Shown one piece after another: positions 17,386 to 26,100 of a DNA stretch of 64,000 bases. Below the pieces are notes generated by a model. The model was not told the origin of the DNA, did no database searches, and was given only the letters and a program-made list of their open reading frames with translations. Both the position numbers and the translations under genes were made by a program. Source of the DNA: Blautia hominis (GTDB taxonomy: Bacteria; Bacillota; Clostridia; Lachnospirales; Lachnospiraceae); contig NQOF01000010.1 in assembly GCA_002270465.1 (NCBI GenBank), forward strand, positions 1 to 64,000. Direction: 5' to 3'. Every line of letters begins with the position of its first letter. Position 1 is the stretch's first letter.

Positions 17386-18348
17386 CTACTCATAAAGCCT
17401 GATCTCAAATCCCAGTTCTTCAGCCAGGATTTTATCCTCATGGACAGTGACCCCTCCGGTAGTCAGCATATTTTGTGTGATTGCCCCATTCGCCCCTGAT
17501 TGAAACACACGCCGTCCCTGGTCACCCATCAATCCTCTGCCGCCTGCCATGCGAAGAATAGCATCCGGCAGCAGAAAACGGAAAAGAGCCGCGGTCCGGC
17601 AGACATCCTCTTCTTTCAGAGGTGTGTTGTGTTCCAGAGGGGTGCCGGGGATGGGGTTCAGTACATTAATGGGGACAGACCGGATGTGCAGCTCTCTAAG
17701 TGTCAGCGCCATATCAATCCTGTCCTCCATAGTCTCCCCAAGTCCGATGATCCCTCCGCTGCACACGGTAAGTCCTGCTGCCTGTGCGTCCTGAATAGCC
17801 TGTATCTTATCCTCATATGTATGTGTGGTGCAGATTTTGGGAAAAAAGCGGCGGGAAGTTTCCAGGTTATTGTGATAACGGACAACGCCGGCAGATTTCA
17901 GCATCCCAAACTGTTTTTCGGTGAGCAGTCCCATGGATGCACACAGAGAAATACTGCACGTTTCTTGGATTTTCCGAAAGCTGTCACATACCTGTTCCAC
18001 CTCTTTGTCGCTGAGACGTTTTCCGGATGTGACAATTGAAAAGCGAAGGATACCATTTGCTGCATTTGCTTCTGCCGCCTGCAGGATCTCCTCGGGGCTT
18101 AGGAGTGGATACACGGTTGTATTGGCCGCGTAGTGAGCGGACTGGGCGCAGTATTTGCAATCCTCGGGACATTTTCCGCTTTTACCGTTGATAATAGAAC
18201 ACATATCAAAAGCATTTCCGCAAAAGTGTCTGCGTATCTGGTCTGCGGCTTCACAAAGGGGGGAGAGTTCGGCAGATGATAGGTGCATTGCCTCTTCTTT
18301 GGTAAGGGAGTGGCCGTTTATGACTTTTTCTTTTAGTGTAGTGATCAT
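17386..18348 (-). CDS. bioB: Biotin synthase
   Basis: A 320-residue radical SAM enzyme that inserts sulfur into dethiobiotin to form biotin. The [4Fe-4S] cysteines are C60, C64 and C67 in CPEDCKYCAQS. The further family segments FSIVTSGKR, SMGLLTEKQF, YHNNLETS, CSGGIIGLGE and NPIPGTPLE are all present. The start MITTLKEKV is preferred: GAGGT lies upstream of it, and the extra upstream frame is promoter and leader DNA. No other biotin genes are near. Control is probably by BirA, since a BirA-like box overlaps its promoter. Confidence 0.95.
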   Translation of the reverse strand: MITTLKEKVINGHSLTKEEAMHLSSAELSPLCEAADQIRRHFCGNAFDMCSIINGKSGKCPEDCKYCAQSAHYAANTTVYPLLSPEEILQAAEANAANGILRFSIVTSGKRLSDKEVEQVCDSFRKIQETCSISLCASMGLLTEKQFGMLKSAGVVRYHNNLETSRRFFPKICTTHTYEDKIQAIQDAQAAGLTVCSGGIIGLGETMEDRIDMALTLRELHIRSVPINVLNPIPGTPLEHNTPLKEEDVCRTAALFRFLLPDAILRMAGGRGLMGDQGRRVFQSGANGAITQNMLTTGGVTVHEDKILAEELGFEIRLYE

Positions 18349-18415
18349 TTTTATACCTCGTCTTTCGGGTTTTTGGTTTGTTTTGTTTATAGGGGAGTGT
18401 ATTGGTATAGGAAAT

Positions 18416-18469
18416 AATATAAAATATTGGGTGGAGAATGTCAACTATAAAATAGTGATTAGTTTACAA
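18416..18469 (-). promoter_or_regulatory. bioB promoter overlapped by a BirA-like box
   Basis: On the minus strand TTGACA (18444-18439) and TATATT (18421-18416) lie 17 bases apart. TTGTAAAC (18469-18462), a 16-base spacer and GTTGACAT (18445-18438) resemble the BirA operator, and the right half contains the -35 box. Repression by biotin-loaded BirA is therefore expected. Confidence 0.75.
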
Positions 18470-18524
18470 TGAGGGCGGCTTTTGAGAGTGAAGTATTGGA
18501 TGGGGGCTTATAAGATTGGGGGTG

Positions 18525-18598
18525 GGCAGTGGGGGATGAAGGCGGACGGGTGGTTGGGGCAGGCAGTGGGGGATGAAGGCGGACGGGTGATTGGGGCA
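18525..18598. repeat. Two tandem 37-bp repeats beside element B
   Basis: The units 18525-18561 and 18562-18598 differ at one position. They begin GGCAGTGGGGGATGAAGG and end TTGGGGCA. The end of the unit is also the outer part of the left arm of hairpin B, so the duplication copied the border of the element. Confidence 0.85.
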
Positions 18599-18774
18599 GG
18601 GTGCTGTTCTCCTTTGGCAGCCAGCTTCGTTCCCCTTCAACTAAGCGCTAACTTCGACTAAGACGCTCAGCAAAGGCTTCGCGCCAAGTCTCCGTAACCG
18701 CTTATTTTCAGGCTCTCTGCCGCAATGTCTGCCAAAGGAGAACAGCACCCTGCCCCAACCGCCCTGGTTTTCTC
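18581..18774 (-). repeat. Hairpin element B (family 1)
   Basis: Arms 18591-18620 and 18729-18758 are perfectly complementary over 30 bases around a 108-nt loop. Read on the minus strand it matches element A end to end: same GAGAAAACCAGGGC opening, a loop with only a few substitutions and one single-base gap, and the same CCCGTCC closing. Six stem positions differ from element A on both arms, so pairing is kept. It stands between the divergent bioB and rhodanese genes, so it is not simply a gene terminator at this place. Confidence 0.87.
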
Positions 18775-18893
18775 AAGACAATAGGGGATTTGTAGTGATA
18801 TTGTCATGGTGATAGAGATGGGATAAGATGAAGATGGGGTGTTTTTAATGGGAGAAGACGGATACCTGTCCAAAATAAAATTTATATCCATAC

Positions 18894-18922
18894 TTGACAA
18901 GTTGAACTGAAACAATTATAAT
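18894..18922 (+). promoter_or_regulatory. Promoter of the rhodanese lipoprotein gene
   Basis: TTGACA (18894-18899) and TATAAT (18917-18922) with a 17-base spacer, a consensus match. The leader to the ATG at 19011 is about 80 bases, with an AGAGGAAAGG ribosome region. Confidence 0.88.
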
Positions 18923-19010
18923 TACAGTATGAACTGTAACCGAAATAGCCACAGTATGTATAATCTGCTCACCATATTAGAATCCTATATAGCAGAGGAA
19001 AGGAAAACAC

Positions 19011-19448
19011 ATGAAGAAAAAGAAACAATGGCTTCTGGCGGTCATAGCCGCAGGTATCATGGCAGCAGCGCTGTCTGCGTGCGGACAGGACAAGACCAGC
19101 CGGGATACAAAGTCAGCCCAGGAGGACACAATGAAAACAGAGTATAAAAAGATCACAGCAGAAGAAGCGAAAGAGCGGATGGATAAAGACGATAAGATCA
19201 TTATTTTGGATGTCCGTACAGAGGAGGAGTACCGGGAAGGACATATACCCGGAGCGATTGTGATCCCAAATGAGACGATCAGCAGCGAACCGTTAAAAGA
19301 ACTGCCGGATTTAGATCAGGAAATCCTGGTATACTGCCGGAGCGGGAACCGCAGTGCCCAGGCTGCTAAGAAACTGATAGAGGCAGGATACACCCAGGTA
19401 TACGATTTCGGGGGGATCACGGACTGGCCCTATGATACAGAAAAATAA
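19011..19448 (+). CDS. Rhodanese-domain lipoprotein
   Basis: A 145-residue exported lipoprotein carrying a single rhodanese domain. The signal peptide ends in lipobox LSAC with the lipidated Cys24. The rhodanese domain (about 45-143) has DVRTEEEYREGHIPGA and the active-site loop CRSGNRS with Cys109. Such extracytoplasmic rhodaneses may carry sulfane sulfur or act in redox handling at the cell surface; the partner is not evident. It has its own consensus promoter and its own terminator, so it is a single-gene unit. Confidence 0.92.
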   Translation: MKKKKQWLLAVIAAGIMAAALSACGQDKTSRDTKSAQEDTMKTEYKKITAEEAKERMDKDDKIIILDVRTEEEYREGHIPGAIVIPNETISSEPLKELPDLDQEILVYCRSGNRSAQAAKKLIEAGYTQVYDFGGITDWPYDTEK

Positions 19449-19498
19449 AAAACAGTAATTTGATCTCCTCATAGCTGCCGGGTATTCACACACAAAGT

Positions 19499-19546
19499 AA
19501 AACCAGCGCACCATGGATTCCTTCCTCCACAGTGCGCTGGTTTTTA
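19499..19546. terminator. Bidirectional terminator
   Basis: AAAACCAGCGCAC (19499-19511) pairs perfectly with GTGCGCTGGTTTT (19532-19544) between the convergent rhodanese and PqqD-like genes, with T runs on both sides. Confidence 0.9.
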
Positions 19547-19903
19547 TACATCCTTATTCAGTTTAATGAAATGATAACTTTCCAGTACCTGAAAGAATTT
19601 AGCCAGCCTCTCATAGAGAGGGGCTGCCTCCTCACCAAAATGTGCATCCACCTCTTTGCCCAGTTCAATAATATTTTTCTTACCATCGATCAAAGGCCAG
19701 ACGAAACTTCCCAGCTTGTCCAGATGGACATGGGTGTATTTCGGGCGGTTAAAGCATTTTTGTGCCAACCGGTTGAAAAATCCGGTGTTCTCAACATCCA
19801 GGGTCACAATCCCCTTTTTGTCTGTTTTCCAAGTGAGAAGTGTATTCCTCTCAGGAATAAATTCCAGATAGTTCTTATCAATGACATTTTCTTTGTTTTT
19901 CAT
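19544..19903 (-). CDS. PqqD-like protein
   Basis: A 119-residue protein of the PqqD family (RiPP recognition element fold). The conserved core HVHLDKLGSFVWPLIDGK, then FGEEAAPLYERLAKFFQVL, covers about residues 60-115. PqqD domains normally bind precursor peptides for radical SAM enzymes, but no radical SAM or peptide gene is near. Its start overlaps the stop of the OPT transporter gene, so translation is coupled. It may assist or regulate that transporter. The N-terminal 55 residues have no recognised match. Confidence 0.8.
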   Translation of the reverse strand: MKNKENVIDKNYLEFIPERNTLLTWKTDKKGIVTLDVENTGFFNRLAQKCFNRPKYTHVHLDKLGSFVWPLIDGKKNIIELGKEVDAHFGEEAAPLYERLAKFFQVLESYHFIKLNKDV

Positions 19904-21819
19904 TATTTATTCTCTTTGCGTTTTCTCCAGAGAGAAAATTTGAGCAGACTCAGGATCACCAGTGCAAATACAACAAGGCTTCCGATGTTTGAAACGGCTG
20001 CCGGCAGATTAAGTCTGCTGGATAGGTCAATCGCTTTATCAATATGGAAGACCGCGAATACAGCCAGAAGAATGCCCACCAGACCTTCCCCGGCGATCAT
20101 ACCGGAGCAGTAAAGCACACCGTCATTGACAATGGCATCTTTTTTCTTTTTATCTTTCATATTCATTTTGTCAAATACCAGACGAACAAGTCCACCAACC
20201 ATAATGCAGGCATTTAACTGGACCGGAAGATATACACCGATTGCAAATGGAAGTACCGGGATACCCACGATCTCCACTGCGATCGCCAGGAATACACCGA
20301 TAAATACCAGTGTCCATGGCAGGTTGTTTTCCATAACACCTTCCACGATCATCTTCATCAGCATGGCCTGTGGTGCACCCAGTTCTTCGGAACCAAATCC
20401 CCATGCAGCATTCAGCAGGTATAACACACCGCCGATTGCCAGAGCAGCAGCAAATACACCGATGAACTCACCAATCTGCTGTTTCTTAGGAGTGGAGCCC
20501 AGAAGGTAACCGGTTTTCAAATCCTGTGAGGTATCGCCTGCAATGGCAGCTACGATACAGATGATGGAACCGATTGCGATAGCGCCCTGCATTCCGTGGA
20601 TTCCGCTGTCGCCTGTTGCCTTCAGCAGGATAGTGGCGATCAGCAGCGTGGCAATTGCCATACCGGAAACAGGGTTGTTGCTGCTTCCTACCAGACCGAC
20701 CATTCTGGAAGATACGGTAGCGAAGAAGAAACCGAAGATTACTACGATAATGGCACCCATGAAAGTTACCGGAATCGGAGGAGCCAGCCAGATAGCAATC
20801 GTGATCAGAAGCACACCGCCCAGAATGACACCCATATTCAGATCCTGTCCTGTTCGGGTTGTGTTGGTATTTGTATTGCCTTTCAGGCTCTTCATGGCAT
20901 CACGGAATGTACGGATGATCAGGGGCAGGGATTTCACCAGGCTGATGATACCGCCCGCTGCCAATGCACCTGCGCCGATATAACGGATGTAACTTCCCCA
21001 GATAGCACTTGCACCGCCTTCTGCGAACATTTCACCGATGGGGGCAGTTCCCGGATACAGAGTCAGGTCAGCACCGAAAAGCACAACAGCCGGAATCAGA
21101 ACCATCCAGCTTACCAGACCGCCGGCAAACATATAAGAAGAAATACGAGGACCACAGATATAACCCACACTCATAACAGCCGGATAGATCTGCGTTCCGA
21201 TTTCACCTGCAAAGCCCTTTACTCTCAGGGATACTTCACTTGGAACTATTTTCAAACCGTCAATGACGAATTTGAAGACTGCCGCAAATCCCATACCGGC
21301 AAATACAGTGGACGCGTTTGCGCCTCCTTCTTCACCTGCCAGAAGGACTTCCGCACATGCAGTTCCCTCCGGATAAGGAAGAATGCCGTGTTCTTTTACG
21401 ATCAGGGCATTTCTCAGCGGTACCATGAAAAGTACACCCAGAAGGCCGCCCAGCAGGGCGATCAAAGTGATTTCCAGAATACTCGGGGTTTCCATTTTGC
21501 CATCAGCAGCCCATAAGAACAGGGCAGGTAAAGTAAAGATGGCACCTGCAGCCAGAGACTCACCGGCGGAACCGATGGTCTGTACAATGTTGCTTTCCAG
21601 GATGGAATTCTTGCGCATGATAACGCGGATGACTCCCATGGCTAGAACGGCTGCGGGGATGGACGCGGAGATTGTCATACCTACACGAAGTCCCAGGTAA
21701 GCATTGGCAGCGCCGAAAACGACGGCCAGAATGATACCCATAACAATGGAGGTGACAGTTAATTCCGGCGTTACGCGCTCGGCCGGAATATAAGGCTTGA
21801 ATTCTTTTTGTTCATTCAT
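19903..21819 (-). CDS. OPT-family oligopeptide transporter
   Basis: A 638-residue integral membrane protein with roughly 15 transmembrane segments, belonging to the OPT family. Family motifs include ANAYLGLRVGMTISASIPAA near the N-terminus, PYPEGTACAEVL near residue 150 and NNPVSGMAIATLL near 380. OPT proteins move small peptides or metal-chelate complexes with protons. The gene starts under a consensus promoter and is followed, with overlapping stop and start codons, by the PqqD-like gene. Confidence 0.93.
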   Translation of the reverse strand: MNEQKEFKPYIPAERVTPELTVTSIVMGIILAVVFGAANAYLGLRVGMTISASIPAAVLAMGVIRVIMRKNSILESNIVQTIGSAGESLAAGAIFTLPALFLWAADGKMETPSILEITLIALLGGLLGVLFMVPLRNALIVKEHGILPYPEGTACAEVLLAGEEGGANASTVFAGMGFAAVFKFVIDGLKIVPSEVSLRVKGFAGEIGTQIYPAVMSVGYICGPRISSYMFAGGLVSWMVLIPAVVLFGADLTLYPGTAPIGEMFAEGGASAIWGSYIRYIGAGALAAGGIISLVKSLPLIIRTFRDAMKSLKGNTNTNTTRTGQDLNMGVILGGVLLITIAIWLAPPIPVTFMGAIIVVIFGFFFATVSSRMVGLVGSSNNPVSGMAIATLLIATILLKATGDSGIHGMQGAIAIGSIICIVAAIAGDTSQDLKTGYLLGSTPKKQQIGEFIGVFAAALAIGGVLYLLNAAWGFGSEELGAPQAMLMKMIVEGVMENNLPWTLVFIGVFLAIAVEIVGIPVLPFAIGVYLPVQLNACIMVGGLVRLVFDKMNMKDKKKKDAIVNDGVLYCSGMIAGEGLVGILLAVFAVFHIDKAIDLSSRLNLPAAVSNIGSLVVFALVILSLLKFSLWRKRKENK

Positions 21820-21852
21820 AGTCTTTCTCTCCCTTATATTTTATGCTCTCCT

Positions 21853-21881
21853 ATTATATCGAAAAATATAAAAAACTGCAA
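21853..21881 (-). promoter_or_regulatory. Promoter of the OPT-PqqD operon
   Basis: On the minus strand TTGCAG (21881-21876) and a perfect TATAAT (21858-21853) lie 17 bases apart, about 35 bases before the start codon at 21819. Confidence 0.8.
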
Positions 21882-22022
21882 TAAAGAAAAGAGTTCTCAG
21901 AGTAAATACCAGTAAATTACGGATAAATATGACAAATAAAGACACAATCCTGCAAATATAATGTATAATATAAAAAATATCATACACCTAAAATACAGTA
22001 TGAAAAGCAGGAGAAGAAAAAA

Positions 22023-22955
22023 GTGGGGCGGAAAAAGAAAAAATATGTGGAGGACCATATTTTCAGAATATATCCGGACTATCCGTTAATGGTACTGGAT
22101 AAAATCGCATGGGCAAAAGCAGGGGCAAATGATCCCCTTCATTTTCATTATTATCTGGAGATTGGCTATTGTTATGAGGGGCAGGGAACGATCATGAGCG
22201 AGGGGAAAGAGGCAGCCTTCAGTCCGGGAAGCATCAGCCTTGTGGCACCGAATCTGCTGCATGCCACACGAAACGAAAATGGCGTGTATACTATGTGGGG
22301 CTATCTGTTCGTAGACTTGGAGGATTTTGTAAAACTGTTTTCATTCATTGATGAAAGAATGCATTTGAAACTTTGCAGACAATTATTTTATGGGATCCAG
22401 ATTTTGGATGAGAGGAAACATGGGCAGATCACCTCTCTGTTGAAACAGATCTTCAAAGCAGCGGATGAAAAAAAGGGAACCTATAAGGTGCAGATCATGA
22501 ACATGCTGTGTGCCTTTTTGTTTATGCTGTATGATGTGCTGGAGCATGATCATATGGCTGAGGAGGAGGCAGTGAGCCTGCCCCTTCTGCCGGCCATTGA
22601 TTATATATTCGACCATTATATGGAACAGATAAAAGTGGGTGAGCTGGCCGCAATGTGCCATTTCAGTGAGAGCCATTTCCGTAAGGTATTCCAGAAAATG
22701 AAGGGGCTCGGTCCGGTGGATTACATTAACTGCATAAGAGTCAGGGAAGCGTGCTGGAGGCTCCAAAATACAATGGAGCCGATCAGGATCATCGGGGAGA
22801 AGTGCGGCTATCTCTCCATATCATCCTTTGAGCGGAATTTTAAAAAACGTATGGGCGTTCTGCCGGCAAAATGGAGGGAGGAAAGACGGCTTTACAGAAA
22901 AAAGGAGAGGGGAGAATACGAAATTAAAAAGATCCTGGTGGAGGAGCAGAAATGA
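22023..22955 (+). CDS. AraC-family transcriptional regulator
   Basis: A 310-residue regulator with an N-terminal cupin sensor (about residues 35-110: HFHYYLEIGYCYEGQG, SPGSISLVAPNLLHATR) and two C-terminal helix-turn-helix motifs (about 200-295: VGELAAMCHFSESHFRKVF and IRIIGEKCGYLSISSFERNF). GTG at 22023 is used, with AGGAG upstream. AraC proteins of this layout usually sense sugars and activate neighbouring carbohydrate genes. The large surface esterase gene begins 157 bases downstream and is the most obvious candidate target. Confidence 0.9.
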   Translation: MGRKKKKYVEDHIFRIYPDYPLMVLDKIAWAKAGANDPLHFHYYLEIGYCYEGQGTIMSEGKEAAFSPGSISLVAPNLLHATRNENGVYTMWGYLFVDLEDFVKLFSFIDERMHLKLCRQLFYGIQILDERKHGQITSLLKQIFKAADEKKGTYKVQIMNMLCAFLFMLYDVLEHDHMAEEEAVSLPLLPAIDYIFDHYMEQIKVGELAAMCHFSESHFRKVFQKMKGLGPVDYINCIRVREACWRLQNTMEPIRIIGEKCGYLSISSFERNFKKRMGVLPAKWREERRLYRKKERGEYEIKKILVEEQK

Positions 22956-23111
22956 AACAGGAAAGAAAATCAGATTTGATTGTTTAAGGAGCGATTTTGC
23001 TTACTATGAGGAAGGCTTATCCTGTATTTTAAAGGTATGAATCTGACAATATGACGGGAGTTAAAAAGGGAGAATAAAAGTCATATGTCAAAATGTACAG
23101 GAGGAGCTTTT

Positions 23112-26100
23112 ATGAAGAGAAAGATTGTGACGGTTTTACTAACTCTTTCCATGGTTCTTAGCAGCATTATTTCGCCTCTGGAAATAAAGGCGAAAACAGA
23201 AGCGGCTGATAACCAGAGTGTGGAGTGGAATGGGAATACCTGCGAGTATCAGGTGGTACTCCCTGAGGGATATGACCCGGATGGGGGACTGCAATATCCG
23301 GTTATGTACCTGCTTCCGGAGGACGGATTGGGAAATTATCCGGAGGGAATGGAAGATGTACTGCAGGAAACCATGTCCGGGGAAAAAGGAATGGATATGA
23401 TCCTGGTAAAACCTGTATTTACCATGGATATGGACGTACGGCAGGTCATGGATCTGGTTGCTGCTGATGTGGATGCAAGGTATAATACGGTTCCGGGAGC
23501 CGCCAACAGAGCAGTTGTGGGGACCGGTGTGGGTGGATATCTTGCATATATACTGGGGTTGACAGAGACAAAAGAATCTGAGGACCGGGAGGATCCAAAG
23601 GAAGCGGAAGAACAGTCAGAAGAGACGGCAGGTCAGCCGGAAACAGACGTGGATTCCCGGGCCGGGCAGGATAATGAGGAAAATACAGACATAGACAAAT
23701 CGGACCCCTCGGATTCTGATACACAGGATTCCGGAAAGACTGAGGAAGCAGATACACAGAATCCGCAGGAGAGCGGAAAGTCTGAGGAAGCAGATACACA
23801 GAATCCGCAGGAGAGCGGAAAGTCTGAGGAAGCGGATGCACAGAATCTGCAGGAGAGCGGAAAGTCTGAGGAAGCGGATGCACAGAATCTCCAGGGGACC
23901 GGAAAAACAGTAGAAACAGATGTACAAAATCTCCAGGGGACCGGAGAGACAGTAGAAACAGATATACAGAATCTTCAGGGGACCGGAAAGACAGTAGAAA
24001 CAGATGTACAGAATCTCCGTGGAACCGGAAAGACTACGGAAGCAGATACACAGAATCTCCAGGGGACCGGAAAGACAGCGGAAATAAATGCACAGATTCC
24101 ACAGACCCCCCAGGATACCGGAAAAACTGCGGAAATAGATGCACAGACCCCACAGGAGTCTGGAAAGAACGCAGAAACAGATGCACAGACCCCTCAGGAG
24201 TCCGAAAGCAATGAGGATACCGATGCACAGACTCCGCAGGAATCCGAAAAGAATACGGACATGAATGCACAAAAACCGCAGGAGACCGATACGGATGCAC
24301 CCGAAACACTTGATGCACAGCAGAAGGTAATTGCAGGAACTCCTCTTACAACACCTAAAACATTCGGCATGATCGCCAGTATCAGAGGTGATTTTGTCAG
24401 CAGTGAAAACCCCTGGTATGAGATATACGGTGATGTATATGATTATTTAGTGCAGTGCCAGAATGCAAAGAAGGGATTTTATAACAGTTTCTACACGTAC
24501 ATGGATGCACCGGCGGGCGATGGATGGACAAATATGGCCCACTCTACCAGCGATATGGGCGCATTGTTTATCAGTTGGGAAAAATCCATTTCCTTTGACT
24601 ATCATGAATTTACGGTCAGAACAGGCTCTTACAGCGCCAAATACCTGCAGGAATCTCTGGAAAGAGTTGTAAGCCGCATGACAAACCGCTTTTTTTCCGG
24701 TATGGCGTCAGGAAATGTTTCTCTGAAAAAAGCAGCGCTTACAGGAAATGATAAGACGGCGGAAGTGAACTATTCCATAGAGATTGGAAATAGGTATGCT
24801 GAATTTTTCCGGGGAGGGAACAGCAAAATGGATATCACCATTGCAGTTCTTGATCCCTCCACAAAAGAGGTATTATACGATACCACCATTTCACAGACCA
24901 TAAACGGCCCCGGAAAGTATGAGGGCGGTGTGAAGGTTCCGAATAAAGTAAATAAGACGTCCTCCACGATCCAAATGTACGCTGATCTTTTAGGCGTCCG
25001 CCTGGACCTTGATACAGCCACACTGATCCGGATCCAGGATACCGGGGAGTCGGAAGATGAGCAGCAGATCGATCTGATGGGGGACTGGTACTTTAACTAT
25101 GTAGGGTTGTCTGACCCGTTTCAGGCAGATACATTGACCGCAGAGGAATATGAATCATGGTCCGTGGTTCAGCCGGCCCTTGCCAACTGGGAACAGGGAT
25201 TTGGAAATATTACAAAAATCTGGTATATGAACACCGGCTGGGGCTGGTATGCCAGAACCTTTGAACTGCCGGAAGATTTCACGAAAGAGAATTTGACACT
25301 TTCCATCGGCTATATGGATGACAGAGGCGAAGTTTTTGTCAACGGAAAAAGAGTGGGAGGAACCGGTGTCAAGGAAGACGGCAGCAGTACAGGGGATACA
25401 ACCTGGGCTGTTCTCAGCAAATTTTCCATTGACCCAAGTATATTGAACTACGGTGGTACAAATACGGTGTATGTGCATGTATACAATGATCCTCCGTACG
25501 GCGGCGGCGGATGGTACAGTGGTCCGGTTGGCCTTTACAGTCAGGCTGCTTACAATAAACTGCAGGGCCTGCCCTCCAGAGTGCCTGAAAAAGAAGTAAA
25601 AGAGTCTGTAACAGAGGCAGTTGCATATCAGAATACCTGTTTGGAAGAAGGAAAAATAGAAGACTATGCAAATACAATAGCAGAGGACTACTTCTCATCA
25701 GGAAATAAAAAGGAAGACAGGCTAAAAGAGGCAGAAGCACTGATAAATGAGAATGACATTACGGGTATTGAGGATACCGGTATTACCATATTTGAGACAG
25801 AGGATAAAGAGGGTGTCACTTCTTATTTATATAATGCAGAGAGAAAAATTACTTTTGCAGACGGAAATATACAGGAAATAAAGTTCCAGGATACATATAT
25901 CAGCAGAGATGACAGGATTTATATGTATGGAAATCATTCCAGATTTTTTGAGACTTCATACGATTCTGCTTATGCGGCATCCGCGGCAGGTGTAGAAGGA
26001 ACAGCAGAAGAAAAATATCTGGTATACCTGCCGGAAGGGTATTTTGAATCTGACAGAAATTATCCGACTACTTATCTGCTGCACCAGTTTAACAGTGACC

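Noticed and set aside
18349-18444. Longer start for bioB
   Set aside because: The upstream extension is promoter and operator DNA with no ribosome site; the start at 18348 gives the normal N-terminus.
20596-21516. 306-residue plus-strand frame opposite the OPT transporter
   Set aside because: A shadow of a clear membrane-protein gene on the other strand; its composition (Ser, Thr, Gln, His) is that of an antisense frame.
23728-24300. Possible CRISPR array
   Set aside because: The repeats are contiguous, imperfect and in frame with a 14-residue period, with no unique spacers and no cas genes.
23446-24318. Long antisense open frames (up to 218 residues) opposite the surface protein
   Set aside because: They are a by-product of the 42-bp tandem repeat, which has no stop in the antisense frames. 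The sense frame has signal peptide, domains and ribosome site.
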